Origin: an uncultured Clostridia bacterium
Lineage (GTDB): Bacteria > Bacillota > Clostridia > Oscillospirales > Acutalibacteraceae
Assembly (NCBI GenBank): GCA_946187325.1
Contig: CAMHQC010000007.1
Coordinates: 24,291-88,290, forward strand
Direction of reading: 5' to 3'
DNA: 64,000 nucleotides
The notes under the pieces are model-generated. The model had not been told where the DNA came from, ran no database searches, and was given only the letters and a program-made list of their open reading frames with translations. The translations under genes and the position numbers were made by a program. Positions 26,601 to 35,859 of the stretch are shown here, in pieces; positions within the stretch are counted from its first letter, which is position 1; the number at the start of each line of letters is the position of its first letter.

Positions 26601-27098
26601 TTAGCTTTTAACCTCTATAAAATACGGCACAATATCGACATACCCGCCGTCCTTGTTTAAGAACCCTCCCGGGATTGTGCCGAGCGGAGTAAAGCCGAGA
26701 TTTTCGTACAGCTTCCGCGCGGGCAAATTGCTTTTTACTACGGCGTTAAACTGTAAAATCCTGAAGCCGTTTTCTTTAGCTTGGTTTATGCTGTCGAGTA
26801 CAAGCTTTTCGCCTATATGAAGTCCTCTCAGCCCCTTTTTAACGGCGTAGCTCGCGTTCGATATATGACCGCAGCGGCCGACGTTGTTCGGGTGCAGAAT
26901 ATATAACCCGAGAAGATTTTTCGTGTCGGTATCTACCGCTACAGAACAGGTAGTCTGGCTGTCGAAAAACTCTTTTCCGCTTTTAGAGTTAAGAAGCTCG
27001 GTCTGAGGGAACGCTTCGCCGTCCTCGACAACTTCGTTCCAGACTTCGACCATTTTATCAATATCGCTTTCTTCGTATTTTCTCACAATTATATTCAT
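26601..27098 (-). CDS. GNAT-family N-acetyltransferase
   Basis: 165 residues. Motifs include VAVDTDTKNLLGLYILHPNN, then GHISNASYAVKKGLRGLHIG with the CoA loop, and FNAVVKSNLPARKLYENLGF, typical of GNAT acetyltransferases close to phosphinothricin/L-amino-acid N-acetyltransferase-like proteins. The acceptor is unknown. Its start is 1 base past the stop of the fumarase beta gene, so it is the third gene of the fumarase operon. Confidence 0.85.
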   Translation of the reverse strand: MNIIVRKYEESDIDKMVEVWNEVVEDGEAFPQTELLNSKSGKEFFDSQTTCSVAVDTDTKNLLGLYILHPNNVGRCGHISNASYAVKKGLRGLHIGEKLVLDSINQAKENGFRILQFNAVVKSNLPARKLYENLGFTPLGTIPGGFLNKDGGYVDIVPYFIEVKS

Positions 27099-27099
27099 A

Positions 27100-27624
27100 T
27101 TATCTCTCGTAAACGTCGTTGCCCTCGCTGTCGATAGCGACTACACAGGGGAAATCCTCGACGTAATATCTCCTTATAGATTCCGTGCCTAAATCCTCGT
27201 AGCAGATAGGCTCGGTCTTTTTTATGCTTTTCGCTATAAGAGCCGCCGCTCCGCCGATAGCCGCGAAATATACGGCGTGGTTGCGAACGATGGCTTTTTT
27301 TACTTCGTCGTTTCGACGGCCTTTTCCTATCATAGCCTTTAGTCCCATATCCAAGAGCTTCGGCGTGTATTTGTCCATTCGATAGCTCGAGGTCGGGCCC
27401 GCGGGGCCTACGGCACAGCCCGGTTTCGCGGGAGCGGGGCCTACGTAATAGATAGTTTCTCCGTCAATATTTACGGGTAAAGCCTCTCCTTTTTCTGCGA
27501 GTTCAAAGAGACGTTTGTGCGCGGCGTCGCGGCCTGTAATCATTGTACCCGTGAGAAGTACGCTTTCGCCCGCCTTTAAGCCGTTAATCTGTTCGTCGGT
27601 CAGGGGTAAAGTCAGTTTCTTCAT
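27100..27624 (-). CDS. Class I fumarate hydratase, beta subunit
   Basis: 174 residues matching the C-terminal subunit of Fe-S type fumarases and tartrate dehydratases: LTGTMITGRDAAHKRLFELA near 27-46, YVGPAPAKPGCAVGPAGPTSS near 66, and MIGKGRRN. With the alpha subunit it interconverts fumarate and malate. It lies 12 bases downstream of alpha and 1 base before a GNAT gene. The small two-subunit layout is common in anaerobic Clostridia. L(+)-tartrate dehydratase is the alternative, but isolated alpha/beta pairs of this length in gut Clostridia are usually fumarase. Confidence 0.88.
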   Translation of the reverse strand: MKKLTLPLTDEQINGLKAGESVLLTGTMITGRDAAHKRLFELAEKGEALPVNIDGETIYYVGPAPAKPGCAVGPAGPTSSYRMDKYTPKLLDMGLKAMIGKGRRNDEVKKAIVRNHAVYFAAIGGAAALIAKSIKKTEPICYEDLGTESIRRYYVEDFPCVVAIDSEGNDVYER

Positions 27625-27636
27625 AGCTGCGCCTCC

Positions 27637-28485
27637 TTAAATTTTCGCGGACTTATGTCTTGCCGCGTGACAGCAAATATTAACCGCTACGGGCATACCC
27701 GCGATATGAGTCGGCGAGGTTTCGATATTTACGCCGAGAGCGCAGGTCTTTCCGCCTAAGCCCGCGGGACCGAAGCCCATTTTGTTGATTTCTTCGAGAA
27801 GCTCTTTTTCGAGTTCGGCGTAGCGCTCGTCGGGATTATCGGTATCTATGCTCCTGAACGTCGCCTTTTTGGCGAGCTGAGCCGCTCTCTCGAAGGTTCC
27901 GCCGATACCTACCCCGACTACAATCGGAGGACAGGGGTTAGGCCCCGCCGATTTTACGGTATCGAGTATAAACTGCTTAACGCCCTCTACTCCGTATGAG
28001 GGAGTGAGCATTTTTATCGCGGACATATTTTCGCTTCCGAAGCCTTTACCGCCCGCGGTAATTTTTATAGTATCTCCGCCGACGATTTTTGTGTGAATAA
28101 TCGCGGGAGTGTTATCCTTGGTATTAATTCTGTCGAATACAGGGTCGCTTACTACGCTTTTTCTGAGATAGCCCTCGTCGTAAGCCTCGCGGACGCCCTG
28201 ATGTACGGCTTTTTCAAAATCTCCGTCTATAACGACCTTGTCGCCGTATTCGATAAACAGTACCGCCATACCCGTGTCCTGACACATCGGGATTTTTTCT
28301 TCGGCGGCTATTTCATCGTTCTCGATAATCTGAGACAAAACGCTTTTCGCCGTATCGCTTTCTTCGTTATCACGGGCGGTTTTAAGTGCGTTCATTATAT
28401 CTTCGCCGATAAAATAGTTGCAATCCATAAACAGCTTTTTTACTGTTTCGGTTATTTTGTTCGCTTTAATAATTCTGGGTTCCAT
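27637..28485 (-). CDS. Class I fumarate hydratase, alpha subunit ([4Fe-4S])
   Basis: 282 residues from the ATG at 28485 ([10 protein letters not shown]); the longer upstream reading lacks a ribosome site, while AAGGAGC precedes this one. The three cluster cysteines are visible in [11 protein letters not shown] (near 60), [16 protein letters not shown] (near 180) and the late NICCHAARH. The subunit holds the catalytic [4Fe-4S] cluster for fumarate hydration. First gene of the operon alpha - beta - GNAT, behind a good promoter, and read divergently from a two-component system. Confidence 0.92.
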   Translation of the reverse strand: MEPRIIKANKITETVKKLFMDCNYFIGEDIMNALKTARDNEESDTAKSVLSQIIENDEIAAEEKIPMCQDTGMAVLFIEYGDKVVIDGDFEKAVHQGVREAYDEGYLRKSVVSDPVFDRINTKDNTPAIIHTKIVGGDTIKITAGGKGFGSENMSAIKMLTPSYGVEGVKQFILDTVKSAGPNPCPPIVVGVGIGGTFERAAQLAKKATFRSIDTDNPDERYAELEKELLEEINKMGFGPAGLGGKTCALGVNIETSPTHIAGMPVAVNICCHAARHKSAKI

Positions 28486-28512
28486 ATGCTGCTCCTTAAC
28501 AAAACTGATTTT

Positions 28513-28541
28513 ATTATAGAACAAATCCCGCTTTAAATCAA
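28513..28541 (-). promoter_or_regulatory. Predicted promoter of the fumarase operon
   Basis: Minus-strand TTGATT (28536-28541), 17-base spacer, TATAAT (28513-28518). Confidence 0.6.
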
Positions 28542-28559
28542 ATTAATCTTTTAAAAACC

Positions 28560-28588
28560 TTGCAAATATGGTATATTAATCATATATA
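28560..28588 (+). promoter_or_regulatory. Predicted promoter of the first two-component operon
   Basis: TTGCAA (28560-28565), 17-base spacer, TATATA (28583-28588), about 73 bases upstream of the regulator start. Back to back with the fumarase promoter. Confidence 0.45.
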
Positions 28589-28661
28589 TTTAAAAAATCC
28601 GACATATAGTTTTCACATTAGGATTTTAAAATTGTCTTATAATCAACCGGGAGGGGACAAT

Positions 28662-29339
28662 ATGAGTAAACTTTTAGTAGTAGACGACGAGGTGAGAATC
28701 CGCGAGCTTATCCGCAAGTACGCGGAATTTGAGGGACATACCGTAGAGGAAGCGGGCGACGGTATGCAGGCTATCGAAGTATGCCGTAAAAACACCTACG
28801 ATTTAATTATAATGGACGTTATGATGCCCGAGCTGGACGGATTTTCGGCGTGCCGCGAGATTAGAAAATTCTCCGATACTCCAGTAATTATGCTCTCGGC
28901 GAGAGGCGAGGAGTACGATAAAATCCACGGCTTCGAGCTCGGCTCGGACGACTACGTTGTAAAGCCTTTCTCCCCGAAAGAGCTTATGATGAGGGTGAAC
29001 GCCGTTATCAAACGCTCCGAGGGTAAAAACGCTCAGGCGGAAAAGGATGTATTCACCTATGAGGGACTTACCGTAGATTTTTCCGCCAGAATCGTTACTA
29101 TCGACGGCAAACGCGCCGAAATGACCCCGAAGGAGTACGAGCTGTTCTTCTATATGGTTAAGAATAAGGGCTTGGCGCTTACGAGAGAAAAGCTTATCTC
29201 TGAGGTGTGGGGATACGATTTCTTCGGCGACGAGCGCACGCTCGATACCCATATTAAGCTTCTCAGAAAATCGCTCGGCGATTACAGTAAATGTATAGTT
29301 ACGCTTCGAGGGGTAGGTTATCGTTTTGAGACAAACTGA
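28662..29339 (+). CDS. OmpR-family response regulator
   Basis: 225 residues from the ATG at 28662, placed after GGGAGGGGAC. The receiver domain has VVDDEVRIREL, the phosphorylated Asp in LIIMDVMMPELDG (about residue 51) and the conserved Lys in DYVVKPFSPKEL. The C-terminal winged helix (about 130-225) ends with RTLDTHIKLLRKSLGD and TLRGVGYRFE. It is a cytoplasmic DNA-binding regulator. The stop overlaps the start of the histidine kinase gene by 14 bases. The signal and targets are unknown. Confidence 0.93.
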   Translation: MSKLLVVDDEVRIRELIRKYAEFEGHTVEEAGDGMQAIEVCRKNTYDLIIMDVMMPELDGFSACREIRKFSDTPVIMLSARGEEYDKIHGFELGSDDYVVKPFSPKELMMRVNAVIKRSEGKNAQAEKDVFTYEGLTVDFSARIVTIDGKRAEMTPKEYELFFYMVKNKGLALTREKLISEVWGYDFFGDERTLDTHIKLLRKSLGDYSKCIVTLRGVGYRFETN

Positions 29340-30846
29340 TAAAATCTCACGCTGGAGAAGCCTTCCGCTAAGGTACAAGCTGAGTATTTATTTTATCGCG
29401 TTTTCCGCGGTTATGCTCGTGTTTTTGTGGATATTCCAGATAGCGTTTCTCGATACCTGCTATACGCTTATACGACAGGCTCAGGTTCAGCGCTGCGCTT
29501 CACAGATTACCTCGAGCATAAAGAGCGGCGAGAATGTCGATTCGGCTATTAGCAGTATCTCCCGCGAGAATGAGATGAGCGTATTTGTATACGACTCGAG
29601 CGACGAAATTATGACGAAGGAATACGGAAGCGAGTTTAACAACCCGTCGGGACTTCGTGATATAAATATGCACAACGTGTATTCGTATTATAAGCTCGCC
29701 GAGGATAACGGCGGTCAGTATATAACCACCTCGTCCGTTAATGAGGAAAAGGTGGTTTTTTCCGACGTGGATAATGTCGAGGCTTCCGCGGACGAGCTTT
29801 CGGAGTTTCATCCCGACTTTAAAATGAAGGAACATCATAAACACGCCCAGAATCTCATCTACGCCGAGATTTTAAAGCTTAATAGCGGTAACGAGCGATT
29901 TGTACTCGTAACGGCTCTGATTACGCCTGTCGATTCGGTAATAAATACAATCCGGGTTCAGCTTATACTCGTGAGCTTTGTGTTTATTATTTTCGCTATT
30001 ATTCTCGCGTTTATCGTATCGCGGCGTATTTCAAGACCGCTGGTCGAGGTTAACACGACGATTAAACAGCTCGCCCGCAGAAATTATAACGTAGAGTTCA
30101 ACAGCCGGGGCTACCTCGAGGTTAACGAGCTCAGCGATACGCTGAATATAACCCGCCGTGAGCTTCAGAAAACCGATAATCTCCGCCAGGAGCTTATCGC
30201 GAATATTTCCCACGATCTGAGAACTCCGCTGACTATGATTACGGGCTACGGCGAGGTAATGCGCGACCTTCCGGGTGAGAACACTCCCGAAAACGTCCAG
30301 GTTATTATCGACGAGGCTAACAGGCTTACGAACCTCGTAAACGATATGCTCGATTTATCTAAGCTCCATTCGGGAGCTATAGAGCTCGAAACCGAGCAGT
30401 TCAGCTTAACCGACGAGATTAACGATATTTTCCAAAGATACACCAAGCTCAGAGAGCAAGAGGGTTACAGTATAACCTTTAAGTACGATAAAAACGTGTA
30501 TGTAAACGCCGACCGAATTAAGCTCGGGCAGGTTATCTATAACTTTATCAACAACGCGATTAACCATTGCGGAGAGGATAAGACCGTTATTGTTACTCAG
30601 AAATCTACCGATAAGCGTGTGCGTATCGAGGTAGAGGATCACGGCGAGGGTATCCCCGAGGATAAGCTCGAGTATATATGGGATAGATACTACAAGGTCG
30701 ATAAAGAGCATAAACGCGGAGTTATCGGCACAGGTCTCGGACTTTCGATTGTAAAGAATATTCTCGACCTCCACGGCGCGCGCTACGGAGTAAAGAGTAA
30801 AGTCGGCTCGGGTTCGACATTCTGGTTCGAGATGGATAGAATTTAA
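29326..30846 (+). CDS. Sensor histidine kinase
   Basis: 506 residues, read from TTG 29326, inside the end of the regulator gene, with GAGGGG upstream. Two membrane helices (about 18-38 and 205-228) flank an outside sensor domain of roughly 165 residues with no recognised fold. HAMP follows (SRRISRPLVEVNTTI), then the phosphoacceptor box with His in NISHDLRTPLTMI (near 295), and the ATPase domain with N, G1 and G2 boxes (NFINNAINHCGED, DHGEGIP, GTGLGLSIVKNI). It phosphorylates the adjacent regulator. A terminator follows. Confidence 0.92.
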   Translation: MRQTDKISRWRSLPLRYKLSIYFIAFSAVMLVFLWIFQIAFLDTCYTLIRQAQVQRCASQITSSIKSGENVDSAISSISRENEMSVFVYDSSDEIMTKEYGSEFNNPSGLRDINMHNVYSYYKLAEDNGGQYITTSSVNEEKVVFSDVDNVEASADELSEFHPDFKMKEHHKHAQNLIYAEILKLNSGNERFVLVTALITPVDSVINTIRVQLILVSFVFIIFAIILAFIVSRRISRPLVEVNTTIKQLARRNYNVEFNSRGYLEVNELSDTLNITRRELQKTDNLRQELIANISHDLRTPLTMITGYGEVMRDLPGENTPENVQVIIDEANRLTNLVNDMLDLSKLHSGAIELETEQFSLTDEINDIFQRYTKLREQEGYSITFKYDKNVYVNADRIKLGQVIYNFINNAINHCGEDKTVIVTQKSTDKRVRIEVEDHGEGIPEDKLEYIWDRYYKVDKEHKRGVIGTGLGLSIVKNILDLHGARYGVKSKVGSGSTFWFEMDRI

Positions 30847-30859
30847 TATTAGACAAAAT

Positions 30860-30890
30860 AAGAGGACAGCTAAATTGCCGTCCTCTTTTT
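30860..30890 (+). terminator. Terminator after the first two-component operon
   Basis: AAGAGGAC (30860-30867) pairs with GTCCTCTT (30880-30887) and runs into a T run to 30890. It lies between convergent operons. Confidence 0.8.
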
Positions 30891-30905
30891 GTCATTATAA
30901 AGCTT

Positions 30906-32606
30906 TTACACTATACCTTTTAAGTAATCTACAATCTCTGCTTCGGTGGACATAGCCATAACCGTTTCCGCCACCTTGTCGGCTTCTTCCTTAGTCCATT
31001 TAGAAATGTTCTTGCGAACCTTTAATACCGACGGAGCCGATACGCTGAACTCGGTTAAACCGAATGAGATTAACAGAGGAATCATCATCGGATTTGCCGC
31101 CGCTTCTCCGCACATTCCCACGGGGATACCCGCTTCGTTAGCGCACTTTATAATACGTCTTATCATCATAAGTACGCTCGGCTGGAACGGTGAGTAGAGG
31201 TAGGCTACGTCGCCGTTGCCCCTGTCGGCCGCCATAGTGTAGCCTGTTAAATCGTTGGTGCCTATGCTGAAGAAATCGGCTTCCTTAGCCAGCATATGAG
31301 CGATTACGCCTGACGCGGCGGTTTCGGTCATAACGCCGACCTTGATGTTCTCGTCGAACTCAATTTTCGAAGCTCTTAAATCCGACTTGGCTTCTTCTAC
31401 TAATTCCTTGCCCGCTCTCAGTTCCTCAACCGCTGTGATTAGCGGGAACATAATTCTTATATCGCCGAACGCGCTCGCTCTTAAAATCGCCTTAATCTGA
31501 GATTTAAAGAGGTCGCGGTTTTTAAGGCAGTAACGAATCGCTCTGAATCCCATGAACGGATTTTCCTCTTTCTCCAGTCCGAGATAGGGGATTTCCTTGT
31601 CGCCGCCGATATCGAGAGTACGGATAATAAGTCCCTTGCCCTTTAAAACGAGAGCCGCCTGTTTATAAGCCTCGAACTGCTCGTCTTCGGTCGGGAGAGC
31701 GTTTCTGTCCATAAACAAGAACTCGGTTCTGAATAGTCCTACGCCCTCGCCGTCGGCTTCCATAGCCTTTGCCGCGTCCTTGGGAGTTCCGATATTACAG
31801 AAAAGCTCGTACTCGTCGCCGCTCGCGGAAACAGTCTTTTTGCCGCGGTAGTTTTCCAGCTCTCTCTTTTCGCGCAGGAACGCGTCGCGCTTAGCCGAGT
31901 ATTCGTTTATCTGATCTTCGCTCGGAGCGGTCATAACCTCGCCCGCGCTTCCGTCTACGATAACCTGCTCGCCCGAGGAGAGAGTTGTTGTAGAATTTTC
32001 TACGCTGAGTACAGCGGGGATTTCGAGCGCTCTCGCCAAGATAGCGGAGTGGGAAGTCTGGCTTCCTGTTTCGGTAATAATACCTACGATGTTTTCTTTA
32101 TTTATACCCGCTGTCATCGACGGGGTAACTTCCTTAGCTACTAAAACGGTGCCCTTGGGAGCGTCGCTGATTTTAACGACTTTAACGCCTAAGAGGATTG
32201 CGAGCATTGCCGCTTTGATATCCTTGACGTCCGCGGCGCGCTGTTGGGTCATTTCGTCCTCAACCTGAGAGAACATATCAATAAACATATTGCACTGCTG
32301 GTCGAGCGCGGCTTCGGCGCACTGACCTGATTCGATTAGGTTCTCGATAGAACCGCCCATAAACGGGTCTTTAATCATCTGGATATGGCCCATTAAAATC
32401 TCGGCTTCTTTATCGCCTGTGGATTTTCTGAGGGCTTTTGCCTGTTCTTCGGTTTCCGCGCAGAACTTCTCCACCGCGTCCTTATAACGCTCGAGCTCCG
32501 CCGCGGTATCCGTTACGGTTTTCGGGGTGTAATCGAGGGATGTTTCCTCGATTATCATAACTTTACCGATTCCGATTCCCTCGGAAGCGGCTATACCTTT
32601 TAACAT
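30906..32606 (-). CDS. ptsI: PTS enzyme I (phosphoenolpyruvate-protein phosphotransferase)
   Basis: 566 residues, the normal length. Domains are the HPr-binding helical region, the swivelling domain with the active His in TETGSQTSHSAILARALEIP (near 190), and the PEP-binding barrel with GVGLFRTEFLFMDRNALP, the signature EFSIGTNDLTGYTMA and a Cys in GMCGEAA. It passes phosphate from PEP to HPr. It is the last gene of fruR-fruK-fruA-ptsH-ptsI. A 73-base gap with a hairpin separates it from ptsH, which could adjust its level. Confidence 0.96.
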   Translation of the reverse strand: MLKGIAASEGIGIGKVMIIEETSLDYTPKTVTDTAAELERYKDAVEKFCAETEEQAKALRKSTGDKEAEILMGHIQMIKDPFMGGSIENLIESGQCAEAALDQQCNMFIDMFSQVEDEMTQQRAADVKDIKAAMLAILLGVKVVKISDAPKGTVLVAKEVTPSMTAGINKENIVGIITETGSQTSHSAILARALEIPAVLSVENSTTTLSSGEQVIVDGSAGEVMTAPSEDQINEYSAKRDAFLREKRELENYRGKKTVSASGDEYELFCNIGTPKDAAKAMEADGEGVGLFRTEFLFMDRNALPTEDEQFEAYKQAALVLKGKGLIIRTLDIGGDKEIPYLGLEKEENPFMGFRAIRYCLKNRDLFKSQIKAILRASAFGDIRIMFPLITAVEELRAGKELVEEAKSDLRASKIEFDENIKVGVMTETAASGVIAHMLAKEADFFSIGTNDLTGYTMAADRGNGDVAYLYSPFQPSVLMMIRRIIKCANEAGIPVGMCGEAAANPMMIPLLISFGLTEFSVSAPSVLKVRKNISKWTKEEADKVAETVMAMSTEAEIVDYLKGIV

Positions 32607-32633
32607 ATAATCACATCCTTTTTAATAAGTAAT

Positions 32634-32668
32634 AAGCGGTAAGTGATAACTATCTAAACTTACCGCTT
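32634..32668 (-). terminator. Intercistronic hairpin between ptsH and ptsI
   Basis: AAGCGGTAAGT (32634-32644) pairs exactly with ACTTACCGCTT (32658-32668), 13-base loop. On the transcribed strand only moderately T-rich sequence follows, so it may attenuate transcription or stabilise the ptsH message. Confidence 0.5.
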
Positions 32669-32679
32669 TTTAATTTACA

Positions 32680-32943
32680 TTATTCGCCGAATCCGCTTTC
32701 TACCATCTTTACGGCTTCGTCTAAAGCCGCGGCTTCGTCAGCGCCGTCAGCTACGATTTCGATTTCGTTACCGCATTTAATGCAAGCCGCGATAATATTC
32801 ATAAGGCTTTTAGCGTTAACGTCGTTGCCGTTATGCTTGATAGTAACGTCGCAAGCGTATTTGCCCATAGCTGTCGCGAATGTTGAAGCGGGGCGCATAT
32901 GGAAACCCTGCGCGTTTACGATAGTTAATTTTTTAGATACCAT
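32680..32943 (-). CDS. ptsH: Phosphocarrier protein HPr
   Basis: 87 residues. The active-site His lies in NAQGFHMRPASTFA (about residue 16), and the regulatory Ser in VNAKSLMNIIAA (about 47) is the position phosphorylated by HPr kinase in Firmicutes. It carries phosphate from enzyme I to EIIA domains and, when Ser-phosphorylated, acts with CcpA in catabolite control. Located between fruA and ptsI in the fructose operon. Confidence 0.96.
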   Translation of the reverse strand: MVSKKLTIVNAQGFHMRPASTFATAMGKYACDVTIKHNGNDVNAKSLMNIIAACIKCGNEIEIVADGADEAAALDEAVKMVESGFGE

Positions 32944-32976
32944 TGTGTTATTTCTCCTTTTATATTAATCGATTTA

Positions 32977-34944
32977 TTATGCCTTTTTCTTCATAAGAAT
33001 AGCGAGAAGCAACATACCCGCTATAGAACCGATAATGAGAGCTAAGAAGTACATCAGAGCGTTTCCGATAGTCGGGAGTACGAAGATACCGCCGTGGGGA
33101 GCTCTTAAAGTGCACTGGAATAACGCGGAAAGAGCGCCGGCGCAAGCGGAGCCTACGATACAGCTCGGGATAACCTGAAGCGGATGTCCGGCAGCGTAAG
33201 GAATAGCGCCTTCTGTAATAAATGATAAGCCCATAATATAGTTAACGGGGCCGCTCTTTCTCTCTTCGGGAGTCCATCTGTTACGGAAGATTGTTGTTGA
33301 AAGAGCGATTGCGATAGGAGGTACCATACCGCCGATCATAACAGCAGCCATAATCATCTGGCTTGCGCTATCGTTAGGATTGTTAGCGAGTAAGCCTGCC
33401 GCTGTAACATAAGCCGCCTTGTTGAACGGACCGCCCATATCAATCGCCATCATACCCGCGAGCAGAGCGCAGAGAGGAACGATTAAAGCGGGGTTCTTGG
33501 ACATTGCTGTAACGCCGTTTGTCATCGCTGTGTTGATGATACCCATAAACGGGTTTACGGCGCACATCATTACGCCTACTATACCTAAACCTGCAAGCGG
33601 GAAGATAAGTACCGGTTTAATACCTTCTAAAGCACGCGGTAGTTTTTCGCAGCCTTTCATAACCATCTTTAAGAGCCAGCCTGCGATAAAGCCCGCGAGT
33701 AACGCGCCTAAGAAGCCTGAGGGAACAGCCGCTTCAACGTGAGCAGCGGCTGCGGCGTCTCCTGTTAACGCGGCGGGGTTTGCGAAAGTCGAGCCTGTAG
33801 CGGCGAGAGAACCGCCGACAATACCTACGAGCAAGCCCGGACGGTCAGCTATAGACCTTGCGATAAAGCCCGCGAGTACGGGAAGCATAAAGTTAAACGC
33901 TACTCCGCCTATGTTTTTAAACCACGCGGAAACAGGTGTACCTGTACCGAAGTTACCGTCCTGAGCAACGCCTGAGAACGAGTCGATTAAGAACGCGATA
34001 GCGATAAAGATACCGCCCGCTACTACGAACGGAAGCATATGAGATACGCCGTTCATAAGGTGTTTATAAAGCTTTCTTCCGATGCCTTCGCCTCCGTCGG
34101 ACGAAGCGGCCTCGGCTTTCTTATCGGAGTGGAATACGGGAGCCTCTCCGTTTACAATCTTGTTGATAAGTTCCTCGGGCTTATGAATACCGTCGGCAAC
34201 CTTGGTTGAGTATACGGGCTTTCCGTCGAAGCGGGCTGTCTCAACGCTCTTGTCAGCCGCGATGATGATACCGTCGCAGTTAGCGATTTCTTCGGCGGTA
34301 AGAACGTTCTTTGCTCCGCCGGAGCCGTTGGTCTCAACTTTAATTGTGATACCCATATCTTCGCCTGCTTTAGCTAAAGCCTCGGCAGCCATATAGGTGT
34401 GAGCAATACCTGTGGGACAAGCTGTAACAGCGAGTACACGGTAGCCGTCCTTAGCGGACTGAGCGGGTGCGGCGGTTTCCTCGGGGAATTTCTCAGCTTC
34501 CTTAGCGTCGATAATCTTTAAGAACTCGTCCGCTGTTTTAGCCGCTTTGAGCTGAGATGTGAACTCGGTGTCCATTAACATCTGCATAAGTCTTGCGAGA
34601 ACCTCGAGATGAACGTCGCCGTCGAGAGTAGCCGCTATCATAAAGATAAGCTTACAGTCGGCGCCGTCGGGAGCGTCGTAGTTAACGCCGCCGGGAACGG
34701 TGATAGCCGAAAGAGCGGGAGCTTTAACGGCTGCGCTCTTAGCATGGGGGATAGCAACCTCCATACCTATAGCGGTAGTGCCCATTTCTTCTCTTTTGAG
34801 AATACCTTCTTTGTACTCGCCCGCGTCTTTTAAGTTACCGCATTTTTCATGCAACGCTACGAGTTGGTCGATCGCGTCGCTCTTGTCTTTTGCCGATACA
34901 CCAAGAGCGATGCCTTGCTTTTTAAGCAAATCAGTAATACGCAT
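32977..34944 (-). CDS. fruA: Fructose PTS permease, EIIABC fused
   Basis: 655 residues. EIIA (about 1-145) has the phosphorylated His in AIPHAKSAAVK. EIIB (about 165-265) has the Cys in VTACPTGIAHTYMAAEALAK, and EIIC (about 295-655) has some ten helices and GPFNKAAY. The fused order A-B-C is the usual one for Firmicutes FruA. It brings in fructose and makes fructose 1-phosphate, which FruK, encoded 12 bases upstream, then phosphorylates. Confidence 0.95.
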   Translation of the reverse strand: MRITDLLKKQGIALGVSAKDKSDAIDQLVALHEKCGNLKDAGEYKEGILKREEMGTTAIGMEVAIPHAKSAAVKAPALSAITVPGGVNYDAPDGADCKLIFMIAATLDGDVHLEVLARLMQMLMDTEFTSQLKAAKTADEFLKIIDAKEAEKFPEETAAPAQSAKDGYRVLAVTACPTGIAHTYMAAEALAKAGEDMGITIKVETNGSGGAKNVLTAEEIANCDGIIIAADKSVETARFDGKPVYSTKVADGIHKPEELINKIVNGEAPVFHSDKKAEAASSDGGEGIGRKLYKHLMNGVSHMLPFVVAGGIFIAIAFLIDSFSGVAQDGNFGTGTPVSAWFKNIGGVAFNFMLPVLAGFIARSIADRPGLLVGIVGGSLAATGSTFANPAALTGDAAAAAHVEAAVPSGFLGALLAGFIAGWLLKMVMKGCEKLPRALEGIKPVLIFPLAGLGIVGVMMCAVNPFMGIINTAMTNGVTAMSKNPALIVPLCALLAGMMAIDMGGPFNKAAYVTAAGLLANNPNDSASQMIMAAVMIGGMVPPIAIALSTTIFRNRWTPEERKSGPVNYIMGLSFITEGAIPYAAGHPLQVIPSCIVGSACAGALSALFQCTLRAPHGGIFVLPTIGNALMYFLALIIGSIAGMLLLAILMKKKA

Positions 34945-34956
34945 AAATGCCTCCTT

Positions 34957-35859
34957 CTAAAGTTTGTTTAAAATATCTTTTATTTTTTCTTTTGTGGCTA
35001 GTCCCGGTAAAAACGCCGTGGCGTTTCCGCAGGCACTGCCCAGTTTCAGTGCGTAAGGGTAGCTTTTTTCTTTTTCATATCCCGCGACGAATCCCGCTAC
35101 CATGGAATCGCCCGAGCCTACGGTATTTATAACCTTTTCTTTAACTACGCCCATTTTATGCACGTTTCCATATTCGTCAATCAGCATCGCGCCGTCGCCG
35201 CCGAGAGAAATAAGCACATTCTGAGCGCCCATTTCCATAAGCTTTCGGGCATATTTTTCGGTATCCTCCTCGCTTTCGACCTCGACGTCGAAGATTTCGG
35301 AAATTTCCTGACGGTTGGGTTTAATAAGGAAAGGCTTGTATTTTAAGGAATTTACGAGAAGCTTTTTGGTTGCGTCTACGACAATTCTGATTTTCCTGTC
35401 CTTTAACCTTTCGAGCATCCTTTCATACACATCATCGGGGAGGGTGTTCGGTATGCTTCCCGCTAAAATGAGAGTGTCGCCGTCTTGGATACGGTCGAGC
35501 TTCTCGATAAGGCGGTTGAGCTCGTCGTCGGTTATATGCGGCCCCTGGCCGTTGATTTCTGTTTCCTCGCCCGCTTTAATCTTTATGTTGATTCTCGAGA
35601 TTCCTCCGCCCAGTTTTATGAAATCGGTAGTAATCCGGTCGTTGCGGATTCCGTCCTCTATAGCGTCGCCCGTGAATCCCGCGATAAAGCCTAAAGCTGT
35701 GCTGTCTAAATCGAGCTCGGCAAGTACACACGATACATTTATACCCTTACCGCCGAAGTAGTATTCCTCGCTCGTGGTGCGGTTGGTGATTCCCGTCGTA
35801 AGTCCGTCTAAACGCACAACATAATCAATTGAAGGGTTTAAGGTTACGGTGTATATCAT
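34957..35859 (-). CDS. fruK: 1-phosphofructokinase
   Basis: 300 residues of the PfkB/ribokinase fold: start MIYTVTLNPSIDYVVRLDGL, the early glycine motif EYYFGGKGINVSCVL, and the late signature KVINTVGSGDSMVAGFVAG with the catalytic Asp. It makes fructose 1,6-bisphosphate from fructose 1-phosphate. Its start overlaps the fruR stop by 4 bases (ATGA) and fruA follows after 12 bases. Tagatose-6-phosphate kinase is a close relative, but the fruA neighbour decides the role. Confidence 0.94.
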   Translation of the reverse strand: MIYTVTLNPSIDYVVRLDGLTTGITNRTTSEEYYFGGKGINVSCVLAELDLDSTALGFIAGFTGDAIEDGIRNDRITTDFIKLGGGISRINIKIKAGEETEINGQGPHITDDELNRLIEKLDRIQDGDTLILAGSIPNTLPDDVYERMLERLKDRKIRIVVDATKKLLVNSLKYKPFLIKPNRQEISEIFDVEVESEEDTEKYARKLMEMGAQNVLISLGGDGAMLIDEYGNVHKMGVVKEKVINTVGSGDSMVAGFVAGYEKEKSYPYALKLGSACGNATAFLPGLATKEKIKDILNKL